From positions 1-20,926 of IMG/VR virus record IMGVR_UViG_3300048925_000657: 20,926 nt of DNA, one strand, 5' to 3'. A model generated the notes under the pieces. It did no database searches. It saw nothing but the letters and a program-made list of their open reading frames with translations, and was not told where the DNA came from. The DNA comes from a virus. Both the position numbers and the translations under genes were made by a program. Below are positions 1 through 5,797 of the stretch, piece after piece; the stretch's first letter is position 1; each line of letters starts with the position of its first letter.

Positions 1-3
1 CAT
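1..3 (-). CDS. Possible start codon of the next late gene, leaving the window
   Basis: The first three bases read as ATG on the minus strand, directly downstream of the candidate late promoter at 15-74. A gene starting here would run off the left edge, so nothing can be said of its product. From the order small terminase, large terminase, 187-aa gene, the next genes are probably head or portal genes; that is inference from usual phage layout. Confidence 0.3.
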
Positions 4-11
4 CTGCCAAG

Positions 12-40
12 AAACAAAAATACCGCGGTATACGCGGTAT
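12..40 (-). terminator. Hairpin plus T-tract, candidate intrinsic terminator
   Basis: Read on the minus strand, bases 40-20 form a perfect 8-bp G+C-rich stem (CGCGGTAT against ATACCGCG on the plus strand) with a 5-nt loop, followed by TTTTTGTTT. This fits a rho-independent terminator ending the terminase operon after the 54-codon ORF. The same T-tract also supplies the TATTTTTG box of the candidate late promoter, so terminator and promoter overlap physically. Confidence 0.55.
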
Positions 41-74
41 ATAAAGCAAAAAATGAGCGAGTTACTTACATATT
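15..74 (-). promoter_or_regulatory. Candidate activator-dependent late promoter, copy 1
   Basis: The 16-mer AATATGTAAGTAACTC (minus strand, 74-59) is followed after exactly 36 bp by TATTTTTGTT (22-13), a match to the Bacteroidetes -7 box TAnnTTTG. The same 16-mer, 36-bp gap and TATTTTTGTT occur at 5553-5492. At the normal -33 distance there is no TTTG; the nearest is 24 bp from the -7 box. The promoter may therefore need a protein bound at the 16-mer. It would drive the gene starting at position 3. Confidence 0.45.
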
Positions 75-237
75 AAGACGTTGGTGGTTTAGAATTTTCA
101 TTCTTCCATGCATAAAAATCCTGAATGTTTTTATATCTGTAGTAGAAATCATAAACAGAACAATTAAGGATGTAATCTGCTTTCTGCTGATCACCATCGG
201 CAAGTTTCAGGGCCAGTCCGTTATAATGATTATACAT
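73..237 (-). CDS. Small ORF, probable -1 frameshift extension of the 187-aa gene
   Basis: This is a 54-codon ORF (MYNHYNGLAL...NSKPPTS) starting 5 nt after the stop of the upstream gene. Its frame is open backwards past the ATG to at least 261, inside the upstream gene. There it meets the slippery heptamer GGGAAAC (267-261) in the phase needed for -1 slippage. A shift would make a 244-aa fusion (182 residues, then HVGSRITE, then these 54). Reinitiation at the ATG is the alternative. The acidic/aromatic composition (YDFYYRYK, DFYAW) looks protein-like. By analogy with lambda gpG-T this could be the T part of a tail assembly chaperone, but no homology is recognised. Confidence 0.6.
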   Translation of the reverse strand: MYNHYNGLALKLADGDQQKADYILNCSVYDFYYRYKNIQDFYAWKNENSKPPTS

Positions 238-242
238 TTCTG

Positions 243-806
243 TTATTCTGGAGCCGACATGTTTCCCTGCATCGTTTCGAGCATCATTCTTCTCTGGCTG
301 AAAGAAGTCTGGGAAATTTCCGCTAAGTATTCGTTGTACGCTGGAGTTAACTCGATGCCGATGGGCAAAAAAAAACTGTAAGCTTCAGGTTCGGCCAGTA
401 TCTTCTTCATTTTCCATTCAGTCCAATGATTTTCACATTTATCCGGATCCTCCCCATCAACGAATGAATAGATCATTGCCATTCTTAGAACCGCGTTTTC
501 ATCAACAGGATATTTGGTCCTGTACTTAAGGTTATTCGCCAAAACCGCTACATCAGTTATTTTTTTGTCGTTCACAGCCTGAATCATCCTGTCACAAATG
601 GCATTGATAACATCAGGGGTTACTCCTGCAGCAGAATACATATTTTGTGCGTTCGCTGCCAGGTAGCGGGACATGTGATAGTTTGCCATGTTTGTGTGGG
701 TGTAATATCGGAGAGGTTCAGCTCCTTCTTTTAAAGGTTCACCGATTGTGTCGAACATCTTACTGGTGAATTGTACAGTAAATTGTGGATCATCTTTGTA
801 AAGCAT
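243..806 (-). CDS. Conserved-looking phage protein upstream of a candidate frameshift site
   Basis: This 187-aa protein of unknown family lies 10 nt downstream of the large terminase gene and begins with ATG at 806. It looks soluble and helical, with no signal peptide or membrane segment; it has a Tyr/His/Asn/Met-rich stretch near residues 34-60 (TNMANYHMSRYL, AANAQNMYSAAG). The last codons contain GGA-AAC within the heptamer GGGAAAC, 18 nt before the stop TAA, and the -1 frame continues into the 54-codon ORF. A short/long pair produced by -1 slippage at GGGAAAG is the hallmark of lambda G/GT tail assembly chaperones. On that basis I suggest, without sequence homology, a chaperone-like role. 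The position next to the terminase rather than before a tape measure gene is unusual for this. It could also be a head-associated protein. Confidence 0.8.
   Translation of the reverse strand: MLYKDDPQFTVQFTSKMFDTIGEPLKEGAEPLRYYTHTNMANYHMSRYLAANAQNMYSAAGVTPDVINAICDRMIQAVNDKKITDVAVLANNLKYRTKYPVDENAVLRMAMIYSFVDGEDPDKCENHWTEWKMKKILAEPEAYSFFLPIGIELTPAYNEYLAEISQTSFSQRRMMLETMQGNMSAPE
261..267 (-). promoter_or_regulatory. Slippery heptamer GGGAAAC, candidate programmed -1 frameshift site
   Basis: On the minus strand codons CAG GGA AAC form the X-XXY-YYZ pattern in the reading phase required for tandem -1 slippage onto GGG AAA. The zero frame ends 18 nt later, while the -1 frame stays open to 73. Lambda uses the near-identical GGGAAAG for gpG-T. 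I see no strong hairpin directly downstream. Confidence 0.55.
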
Positions 807-816
807 ATTCTTAATT

Positions 817-2184
817 TTAATTATTATTAGTTAGGTGGTAGTTTGATCTTGCGAATTCCTGAAAATATTTCTGGAAAAAATATCTCATATTATCGAAGTG
901 GTCCATTGCAAATGTTCCCCTGTCTTTTTTAAGTTCATGAATATTTTTTGACTTTTCATCAATTGTTGCAATTTCACAATCATTAATTGTGCCTTTACAT
1001 TGAGGGTGGATAAACAAATTAGGGTAATTGTAAAACATTTGGTTAAGCAGGATACGGCTGTTTTCATAGGTTAAATTATAATTGTTAGGCTGCATTTGAG
1101 CATCCGATAAGCCTAAATGTTTTTTAATCATAGAATAGGCACTATCATGCACGCTTTCATATCCAACTTCGCCCTTTTTATTACCAGAGCTGTCGCCAGT
1201 GACAAAGAAAGGACTAAACGGATATTTTGCCTTTATTCTCATACAGAATTCACGCAAAACAACATTTCCTTCCATTTCATCAAGCATGTGGATAAAGCTA
1301 TCAGGCAAACCCTTCTGCGGTGACATCTGAAACATTTTTACAGTCATTGGATTTTTATTAAAGTCAAAGCTGAGATAAATAGGGTAGGACGGTATAAACG
1401 GTATTTCCCGAACATGCTTTTCTTTATCATAAGCATATAACCAAGGATCGTCGTTCGGCATCTGTCCCCAAAGTCCTTTTAAATCCGATAATATTTTCGC
1501 TTCATTTCCTCCGTTATCCATTAACAAGGTTTGCTTATATTCTTCTTGATTGATAAATGGATTATCCAAATATGTAGAATGGTTCAGGTATGTGTCCAGG
1601 TTGCGGAACTGTTCCGACAATTCATATTGTTGTACTTTGTCGAATATCGTTGTTCTTATCCAATGCAGCTCATTGATGAATGTATTGAAGGAAAGAATAA
1701 AACTGTTCTGAGTTTTTAGAGAACGCAATGCTTTGTTAAGCGTATCAAAGTCATCAAATGTCATCTGGTCGGCTTCCTCAACCCATATATGTGTAGGCTC
1801 TGCAATTGACTTTGTCTTCTGGTTATCATCGAGACCTTTCGCTACAGCTCTGTTTCCGTTCCTAAGACATACAAATGAATAATCACTCTGATTAAATTTA
1901 AACTCATTTTCCCACCCCATTAATTTTACACAATCTTGAAATATCTTGAACTGTGAATCTTTAATATGAGCTGACCACTTACGACAATAAACCAGGTACA
2001 TATATTCATCAGTCATCATCCGGGAAAGAAGCAGGATTGCAATATGTGTAGATTTAGAACCGCCTCTTCCCCCGAAGAAAATCATGTATCGGTGAAACCG
2101 GATAAAAGCATCCCGGAACTTGGGAGCAATCTTTTTCTTAGAAATCGCTAATTTCTTGTTGGGAATCTTCGTTTTCGTCATCAT
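817..2184 (-). CDS. terL: Phage terminase large subunit
   Basis: This is the packaging motor ATPase and headful/concatemer nuclease (455 aa). The N-terminal ATPase shows Walker A GGRGGSKS (residues 38-45), Walker B IWVEEAD (133-139) and a coupling motif SFNT (about 165-168). The C-terminal RNase H-fold nuclease has acidic residues in LSFDFNKNP (D274), VTGDSSG (D331) and FAMDHFDNMRYF near residue 430. Length and motif order fit the PBSX-type (Terminase_3) family. It starts at the first of two adjacent ATG codons and overlaps the end of the small subunit gene by 47 nt, the usual terS-terL coupling. All expected catalytic motifs are present, so it should be functional. Confidence 0.95.
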   Translation of the reverse strand: MMTKTKIPNKKLAISKKKIAPKFRDAFIRFHRYMIFFGGRGGSKSTHIAILLLSRMMTDEYMYLVYCRKWSAHIKDSQFKIFQDCVKLMGWENEFKFNQSDYSFVCLRNGNRAVAKGLDDNQKTKSIAEPTHIWVEEADQMTFDDFDTLNKALRSLKTQNSFILSFNTFINELHWIRTTIFDKVQQYELSEQFRNLDTYLNHSTYLDNPFINQEEYKQTLLMDNGGNEAKILSDLKGLWGQMPNDDPWLYAYDKEKHVREIPFIPSYPIYLSFDFNKNPMTVKMFQMSPQKGLPDSFIHMLDEMEGNVVLREFCMRIKAKYPFSPFFVTGDSSGNKKGEVGYESVHDSAYSMIKKHLGLSDAQMQPNNYNLTYENSRILLNQMFYNYPNLFIHPQCKGTINDCEIATIDEKSKNIHELKKDRGTFAMDHFDNMRYFFQKYFQEFARSNYHLTNNN

Positions 2185-2647
2185 CGTCTACCAATGTTAC
2201 ACCTGTTATATTGGAAGTGTCATTCACATCCACCTCTTTTTTATCACGCCATTGATCAGGATGCCTGTTTTTTAACCAGAAAATTGCTGCACCAGTATCA
2301 GCGGGAATAACAACTTCTTCTTCGACAATTTCAATTCTCTCAGAAGATCCTTCACCATTTACAGTGGTGCGGAGCTTGAAAGCTTTCTTTACTTTTTCTT
2401 TACTGCCGAGGGCTCTTTTGTAAAGGGATGCAGCTATTTTGACATCTGCCTCTTCTTTCCCGCTTTTTATGGCCTCCGAAAACCCAGGATATTCTTTCTG
2501 CCATTCATATAAAGTAGACACGGCAATATCAAATACACCTGCTATTTGTTCATTTGTAAGACCCAGAAGACAATAACCCACCACCTTTTTAGGATGGTAA
2601 TCCGGATCATACAAAGAGGGGCGGCCGCCTTTATTTTCTTCTGACAT
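2138..2647 (-). CDS. terS: Phage terminase small subunit
   Basis: A 169-aa DNA-recognition subunit of the packaging machine. The N-terminus begins GGRPSLYDPDY, followed by a homeodomain-like helix-turn-helix (about residues 28-60: LTNEQIAGVFDIAVSTLYEW, then EYPGFSEAIKSGKE). Next come the oligomerisation region with ADVKIAASLYKRALG and the conserved DTGAAIFWLKNRHPDQWRDK near residues 117-136. The acidic tail (DDDDENEDSQQE) is typical for contact with the large subunit. The gene precedes and overlaps terL. Start is the ATG at 2647, 8 nt after the stop of the upstream small gene. Confidence 0.92.
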   Translation of the reverse strand: MSEENKGGRPSLYDPDYHPKKVVGYCLLGLTNEQIAGVFDIAVSTLYEWQKEYPGFSEAIKSGKEEADVKIAASLYKRALGSKEKVKKAFKLRTTVNGEGSSERIEIVEEEVVIPADTGAAIFWLKNRHPDQWRDKKEVDVNDTSNITGVTLVDDDDENEDSQQEISDF

Positions 2648-2655
2648 AATTTTAG

Positions 2656-2910
2656 TTAGGGTGTAAAATCTTCAAATTGTTTTTTAGCCTCTTCATATTC
2701 GGTTTTGGCAATATCCCAAACCAAATTTAAAATGGCTTCTTTTTTTTCTGCGGATATTGTGATCCATCCATGTCCAACATTTGCAAGGGATAAATGTTTG
2801 TTGCTTTCCTCATGTTCAGCTTTCCAAGCATTAACTTCGTCGAAAGCTTTATCTTTAGAGTTTAAATTTTTCTTTAACTCATTAGCTTTTTTCAAGGTTT
2901 CTTCTGTCAT
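2656..2910 (-). CDS. Small acidic helical protein, function unknown
   Basis: 84 aa, ATG at 2910, directly upstream of terS in the late operon. The protein is rich in Lys/Glu and predicted helical (ETLKKANELKKNLNSKDKAF at the N-terminus, AKTEYEEAKKQFEDF at the C-terminus), with a central Gly/His segment (NVGHGWITIS). No family is recognised. Its place in the late operon suggests a packaging- or lysis-period role, but nothing in the sequence proves it. Confidence 0.75.
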   Translation of the reverse strand: MTEETLKKANELKKNLNSKDKAFDEVNAWKAEHEESNKHLSLANVGHGWITISAEKKEAILNLVWDIAKTEYEEAKKQFEDFTP

Positions 2911-2920
2911 ATTATTGTTT

Positions 2921-3073
2921 TTATTTTTTTTTCATACTTGTTAAATGCCAGCTTTGGCAGTCTTTACAGTAATAAGATCTCTTTGGTATTTTACTGCGGT
3001 GACTTGAATGTTTACATTTCCTGATTGTCTCATTAGCCAATCTCTGAGAAGGAAAAGAGACCTTATCACACAT
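2921..3073 (-). CDS. Small zinc-ribbon-like phage protein
   Basis: 50-aa ORF read directly from the sequence. It starts with ATG at 3073 inside the stop of the ParB-like gene (overlap TGATG) and ends at TAA 2921-2923. It has a possible metal site: Cys20-x-His22, then YYCKDCQSWHLTS with Cys36-x2-Cys39 and His43. The motif YYCxxCxxWHLTS recurs in tiny phage proteins of Bacteroidetes as I know them, which supports a real gene. It is strongly basic, so nucleic acid binding is plausible. Translational coupling with the upstream gene is evident from the overlap. Confidence 0.75.
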   Translation of the reverse strand: MCDKVSFPSQRLANETIRKCKHSSHRSKIPKRSYYCKDCQSWHLTSMKKK

Positions 3074-3810
3074 CACCCAATTCTTTCGACCATTTCGGCA
3101 AGTCTTTCACCTTTGATCATTTTTAATTCCGGGTCGAAATCGAACCTCAACATAAATGCCTCTTTAGCATCTGCAGTACTGAAGGAGAGTGTAACATACG
3201 CATCCATGTTCTGAACTTTCTCGATAGACCTTTGCTGAATATCTTCTTTCACACTTTTAACATGGTCTTTTTTTTCTTCATCAGACATTTCCTTCTTGAT
3301 GGCTTTCTCAGCATCTTTTTGCTGTTGTACCGGCTCGTAGAAATCTTCTACATCATTTAGAACATCATTTGCCGTATCTGCATTTAAATCGATTCCCAAA
3401 TATTCAAGGTCATAATCATCAAGGCCGGCAGCTTTATAATCGATGTCCGGTACCAGTATGCGTAAAAGTTCATCATCAAAATCGGTTCTTGACTTTGTCT
3501 GGAAGATATTTTGTTCTTTTTCAGTTTTATCATCCAGATTTGTACGTTCTATTCTAACCTCATAATCATTTTCAGTTCCATCATATTTGTGAATGATATC
3601 CATTGCCTGGATTCTTTTGTGCCCGTCGATAAGGTTTCCGGATCTTTCATTCCAAATAATACCTCCTAAGAATCCAACACTCTTGAAATTTTTAACAATT
3701 TGCTGAACTTGTTCCTTCGTATGGTGTTTCGGATTATATGCAGCAAAATTGATCTGGCTTCTCATTATAGTGATAGCATCACTTTGTTTTATTTTTTTCG
3801 TCATAATCAA
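3073..3810 (-). CDS. ParB/sulfiredoxin-fold (IbrB-like) protein
   Basis: A 245-aa protein whose N-terminal ~110 residues are a ParB-like nuclease/Srx-fold domain. Visible are NPKHHTKEQVQQIVKNFKSV (residues 26-45), GGIIWNERSGNLIDGHKR (49-66) with the family's GH(R/K)R signature as DGHKR at 62-66, and VRIERTNLDDKTEKEQNI. The remainder is acidic and charged (a DUF-type tail with DVEDFYEPVQQQKDAEKAIK) and ends in a beta-rich segment. It follows a PAPS-reductase-like gene with a 32-nt overlap (26 nt if the second ATG at 3804 is used). This order is the one found in IbrA/IbrB pairs of enterobacterial prophages. Chromosome partitioning is unlikely because there is no ParA and no long HTH domain. Confidence 0.85.
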   Translation of the reverse strand: MIMTKKIKQSDAITIMRSQINFAAYNPKHHTKEQVQQIVKNFKSVGFLGGIIWNERSGNLIDGHKRIQAMDIIHKYDGTENDYEVRIERTNLDDKTEKEQNIFQTKSRTDFDDELLRILVPDIDYKAAGLDDYDLEYLGIDLNADTANDVLNDVEDFYEPVQQQKDAEKAIKKEMSDEEKKDHVKSVKEDIQQRSIEKVQNMDAYVTLSFSTADAKEAFMLRFDFDPELKMIKGERLAEMVERIG

Positions 3811-4456
3811 TCAATAGTTTTTCTGAAAGGGGATAAGCTTTAAGTATTTTCTTCAGGTCCTCCGGATAGAACTTTCGCAGGTATACATAAACATCAACAT
3901 CGAAGTTGACACCGTTACTACGTTTATTACTATACTTGATAGGCTGGGGTAGTGAATGCCTCTTTATGTAATCCAGGACATCTGCATCTTTCCATTTACT
4001 CAAAGGGTATACATTATTCGTACTGGAAATTGCTTCCTGATCATATTGGCGAAGCTTTATGTTTCTGGCCATGTTGTCGGCCTTTTTCTCTCCAATGAAG
4101 GCGTATTGAAGCCCCGTTCTAATTTTAACCGCGCTGATGGTGTCTGCAAACTTTAATTGCCTGATATTTCGTGGCTGGCAGAATAAACCATATTTGTGAA
4201 TCTTGGTTAATGTCCAGTGTGGAACTTCTTCAAATGTAACGTTTGTATATTTTTTCTTTGAAAATTCTATGAACCGGTTAATATGCTCCAGGTCTTTGAC
4301 AAAGTACATGAAGATACATACAACCTCTTTGAATTCTTTTGAAAGTAAATCAAGTAAAACGATGCTGTCTTTACCAGCAGAATAAAAAAGGATAACACGA
4401 TCAGCCCTTTCCTTGATCGTGTTAATAACCTCTTTTGAATGTTTCAGGTGATCCAT
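3779..4456 (-). CDS. PAPS reductase/PP-loop ATPase family protein (IbrA-like)
   Basis: 225-aa member of the adenine-nucleotide alpha-hydrolase/PAPS reductase superfamily. The PP-loop is VILFYSAGKDSIVLLDLL, with SAGKDS at residues 26-31. Later segments YGLFCQPRNIRQLKFADT and FIGEKKADNMAR match the substrate-loop region of the family. The C-terminal Cys motif of true assimilatory PAPS reductases is not visible, so adenylation or sulfur transfer onto another substrate is more likely than sulfate assimilation. It is coupled by overlap to the ParB-like gene. DndC and IbrA are relatives known from DNA phosphorothioation and phage gene regulation. Which role applies here cannot be decided from the sequence. 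Confidence 0.88.
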   Translation of the reverse strand: MDHLKHSKEVINTIKERADRVILFYSAGKDSIVLLDLLSKEFKEVVCIFMYFVKDLEHINRFIEFSKKKYTNVTFEEVPHWTLTKIHKYGLFCQPRNIRQLKFADTISAVKIRTGLQYAFIGEKKADNMARNIKLRQYDQEAISSTNNVYPLSKWKDADVLDYIKRHSLPQPIKYSNKRSNGVNFDVDVYVYLRKFYPEDLKKILKAYPLSEKLLIDYDEKNKTK

Positions 4457-4458
4457 GA

Positions 4459-4611
4459 TTAACCACCTGAGAGACCGAAAGCAACTCTTAAGTCTCTTCT
4501 TTTTTGATCTCTTGTACCAAAGCCGGCTTGTTTTCCTCTTTCGACTCTTCCGGCATTTACTCTTGTTCTTACGGTAGATACACCCGTAACTCTGTTAATT
4601 AATTTTCTGAC
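4459..4611 (-). CDS. Basic small ORF without a standard start codon
   Basis: Between an in-frame TGA (4614-4612) and TAA (4461-4459) lie 50 sense codons with protein-like content (RKLINRVTGVSTVRTRVNAG, then RVERGKQAGFGTRDQKRRDL, then RVAFGLSGG). It is strongly basic and ends 2 nt before the ATG of the PP-loop gene, as an operon gene would. No ATG, GTG, TTG or CTG occurs in frame; ATT at codon 5 is the only plausible alternative start. Either it uses a rare start, is reached by frameshifting from the short TTG-CTG frame upstream, or is a 5'-damaged gene. The tight spacing to the next gene favours coding over chance. Confidence 0.4.
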   Translation of the reverse strand, partial: VRKLINRVTGVSTVRTRVNAGRVERGKQAGFGTRDQKRRDLRVAFGLSGG

Positions 4612-4638
4612 TCAGCAATAAAGTTTTAAGTTAAACAA

Positions 4639-4992
4639 TTAGATATTTTTCTTAGAAATGATTTTACCCAGAGAATAAACCATTTGAGCAGTTAAATAAG
4701 TTTGACCATCTTCTACATATTCGATGAAATTTCCTTCCTTATCAACTATGTATTCAATTTCAGCATTTTTGTACTTGATTATCACTTCAGGTCTGTTTTT
4801 AGCATAACCATTTAAAAGTTTTAAACCATCATACTTTTTAGGTCGGACATCTTGTTCACCATCATCAGCAATAAAATACTCAATGTATTTTTTTGAATTT
4901 TTAGGTCGAATTTCTCTGTATTCTTCAGGCTTTAGACCTAATATGATTTTATCAAGATTTTCTCTTGTAATCTGTAACGTTAGGTAGTTCAT
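4639..4992 (-). CDS. ASCH/PUA-like domain protein
   Basis: 117 aa, ATG at 4992, just after the tRNA-like gene. The N-terminal pattern LTLQITRENLDKIILGLKPE followed by EYREIRPKNSKKY is like the ASCH fold's substrate groove (a K-x-x-EYR-type motif at about residues 20-29). ASCH proteins bind modified nucleosides or RNA, and small phage-borne versions are common. The C-terminal half (NAEIEYIVDKEGNFIEYVED) is less diagnostic. Assignment is by motif reading only. Confidence 0.7.
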   Translation of the reverse strand: MNYLTLQITRENLDKIILGLKPEEYREIRPKNSKKYIEYFIADDGEQDVRPKKYDGLKLLNGYAKNRPEVIIKYKNAEIEYIVDKEGNFIEYVEDGQTYLTAQMVYSLGKIISKKNI

Positions 4993-5008
4993 TTCTTAAC
5001 TTTTTTTG

Positions 5009-5081
5009 TAGCGGGTGAGGGATTCGAACCCCCGACCTCCAGTAAGTCAAACTGGCAAGCTAACCTCTGCTCTAACCCGCG
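5009..5081 (-). tRNA. tRNA-Val-like gene (anticodon GAC)
   Basis: A full cloverleaf can be drawn on the minus strand. The D-arm is GAGC-AGAGGTTA-GCTT and the anticodon arm CCAGT-TTGACTT-ACTGG, giving anticodon GAC. The variable loop is AGGTC and the T-arm GGGGG-TTCGAAT-CCCTC, with A as discriminator. The acceptor pairs GCGGGT with ACCCGC (6 bp), but position 1:72 is a C/U mismatch. Position 37 is U, where a purine is normal. CCA is not encoded. The 5' end overlaps the last codons and TAG stop of ninG by 10 nt. It could supply a valine tRNA during late expression, or be a decaying tRNA; the oddities argue for caution on function. Confidence 0.75.
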
Positions 5082-5488
5082 TTTTTATATCTTTCGATTA
5101 TGTCAATCAGCATAAATCTATCGTGTTTAAACCCTTTTGAATAAGCCATCATTTCTAAATTATCAAATCTCTCTTGACCTATTTTTTTGATGAGGTTTTT
5201 TTGATATGGTATTAAGTTGGCGTGCAAATGAAAATTGCAGTATATGCATTGAGCATGAATATTATCTAAATTAAACCTCACACTACCAAAATTACCCCTG
5301 TTGTAAAAATGACCGGCATTACACTGACTTTTTGGTTTCAGCATACCACAGGAAATACAAATGAAATCGCCTAAATCATTAATTGAATCTCTTTTTCTCA
5401 CGTAAGCATTTACCAGCTCTTGAGCTTTTTCGATCAACCAAGGCAGCTTTTTTGTTTTATATTTTTGTATGGTTTTTGCCTCTAACAC
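5072..5488 (-). CDS. ninG: NinG-like phage recombination protein (HNH-type zinc endonuclease fold)
   Basis: 138-aa homologue of lambda NinG/Rap, a recombination nuclease acting on branched DNA. Diagnostic pattern: CISCG (residues 44-48), QCNAGHFYNRGNF (55-67), VRFNLDNIHAQCIYCN (70-85) and IPYQKNLIKKIGQERFDNL. The paired CxxC motifs and the central His form the metal and active site. The start is GTG at 5488; no in-frame ATG exists nearby. It would lie almost at the predicted transcription start of the promoter at 5494-5553, so the mRNA may be nearly leaderless. The gene is first in the late operon, and its stop codon lies inside the following tRNA. Confidence 0.88.
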   Translation of the reverse strand: MLEAKTIQKYKTKKLPWLIEKAQELVNAYVRKRDSINDLGDFICISCGMLKPKSQCNAGHFYNRGNFGSVRFNLDNIHAQCIYCNFHLHANLIPYQKNLIKKIGQERFDNLEMMAYSKGFKHDRFMLIDIIERYKNAG

Positions 5489-5493
5489 ACTAA

Positions 5494-5553
5494 CAAAAAT
5501 AAAATAACCCAGAAGCCTTTCAAAGAGAAAAACAACTGAGTTACTTACATATT
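5494..5553 (-). promoter_or_regulatory. Candidate late promoter, copy 2 (upstream of ninG)
   Basis: On the minus strand: AATATGTAAGTAACTC (5553-5538), TTTG (5524-5521), a 19-bp spacer, then TATTTTTG (5501-5494). The last two form a consensus Bacteroidetes promoter. The upstream 16-mer and its 36-bp distance to the -7 box are identical to copy 1 at 15-74, suggesting a shared regulator. Confidence 0.6.
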
Positions 5554-5796
5554 TTAGAAATTATCCATCGCAAATCCCTTACCACATAAACACCCGTAAA
5601 ATTTGCCGTCTTTTCGTCCGAATACATGATATAAATCTTCATGTTTTGGTTCATCAACCATAAAACAACCATTTGCTAACCAAATAGGGGGTAATACCTC
5701 TAAAGCCTCATAATACAGATCTTCTGTAACTTCAACAAAATTTTGTTCTTCTAAAACTAGTTTTTCAAGTTCTTTGTATGTAGCTGCAACCTTCAT
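5554..5796 (-). CDS. Small phage protein, DUF1419-like
   Basis: 80 aa, ATG at 5796, one base after the stop of the upstream gene. The core YYEALEVLPPIWLANGCFMV followed by DEPKHEDLYHVFGRKDGKFY recalls the DUF1419 pattern (a helical EVLPP segment, then a F-x-V-x-EP-x-H turn and a Tyr-rich strand). The assignment is tentative and made from memory. The function of that family is unknown; members occur in phages and mobile elements. It ends immediately before the ninG promoter. Confidence 0.75.
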   Translation of the reverse strand: MKVAATYKELEKLVLEEQNFVEVTEDLYYEALEVLPPIWLANGCFMVDEPKHEDLYHVFGRKDGKFYGCLCGKGFAMDNF

Positions 5797-5797
5797 T

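Noticed and set aside
3073-3810. Chromosome partitioning function for the ParB-like protein
   Set aside because: No ParA, no parS-like repeats nearby, no ParB HTH domain; pairing with a PP-loop gene points to the IbrB class.
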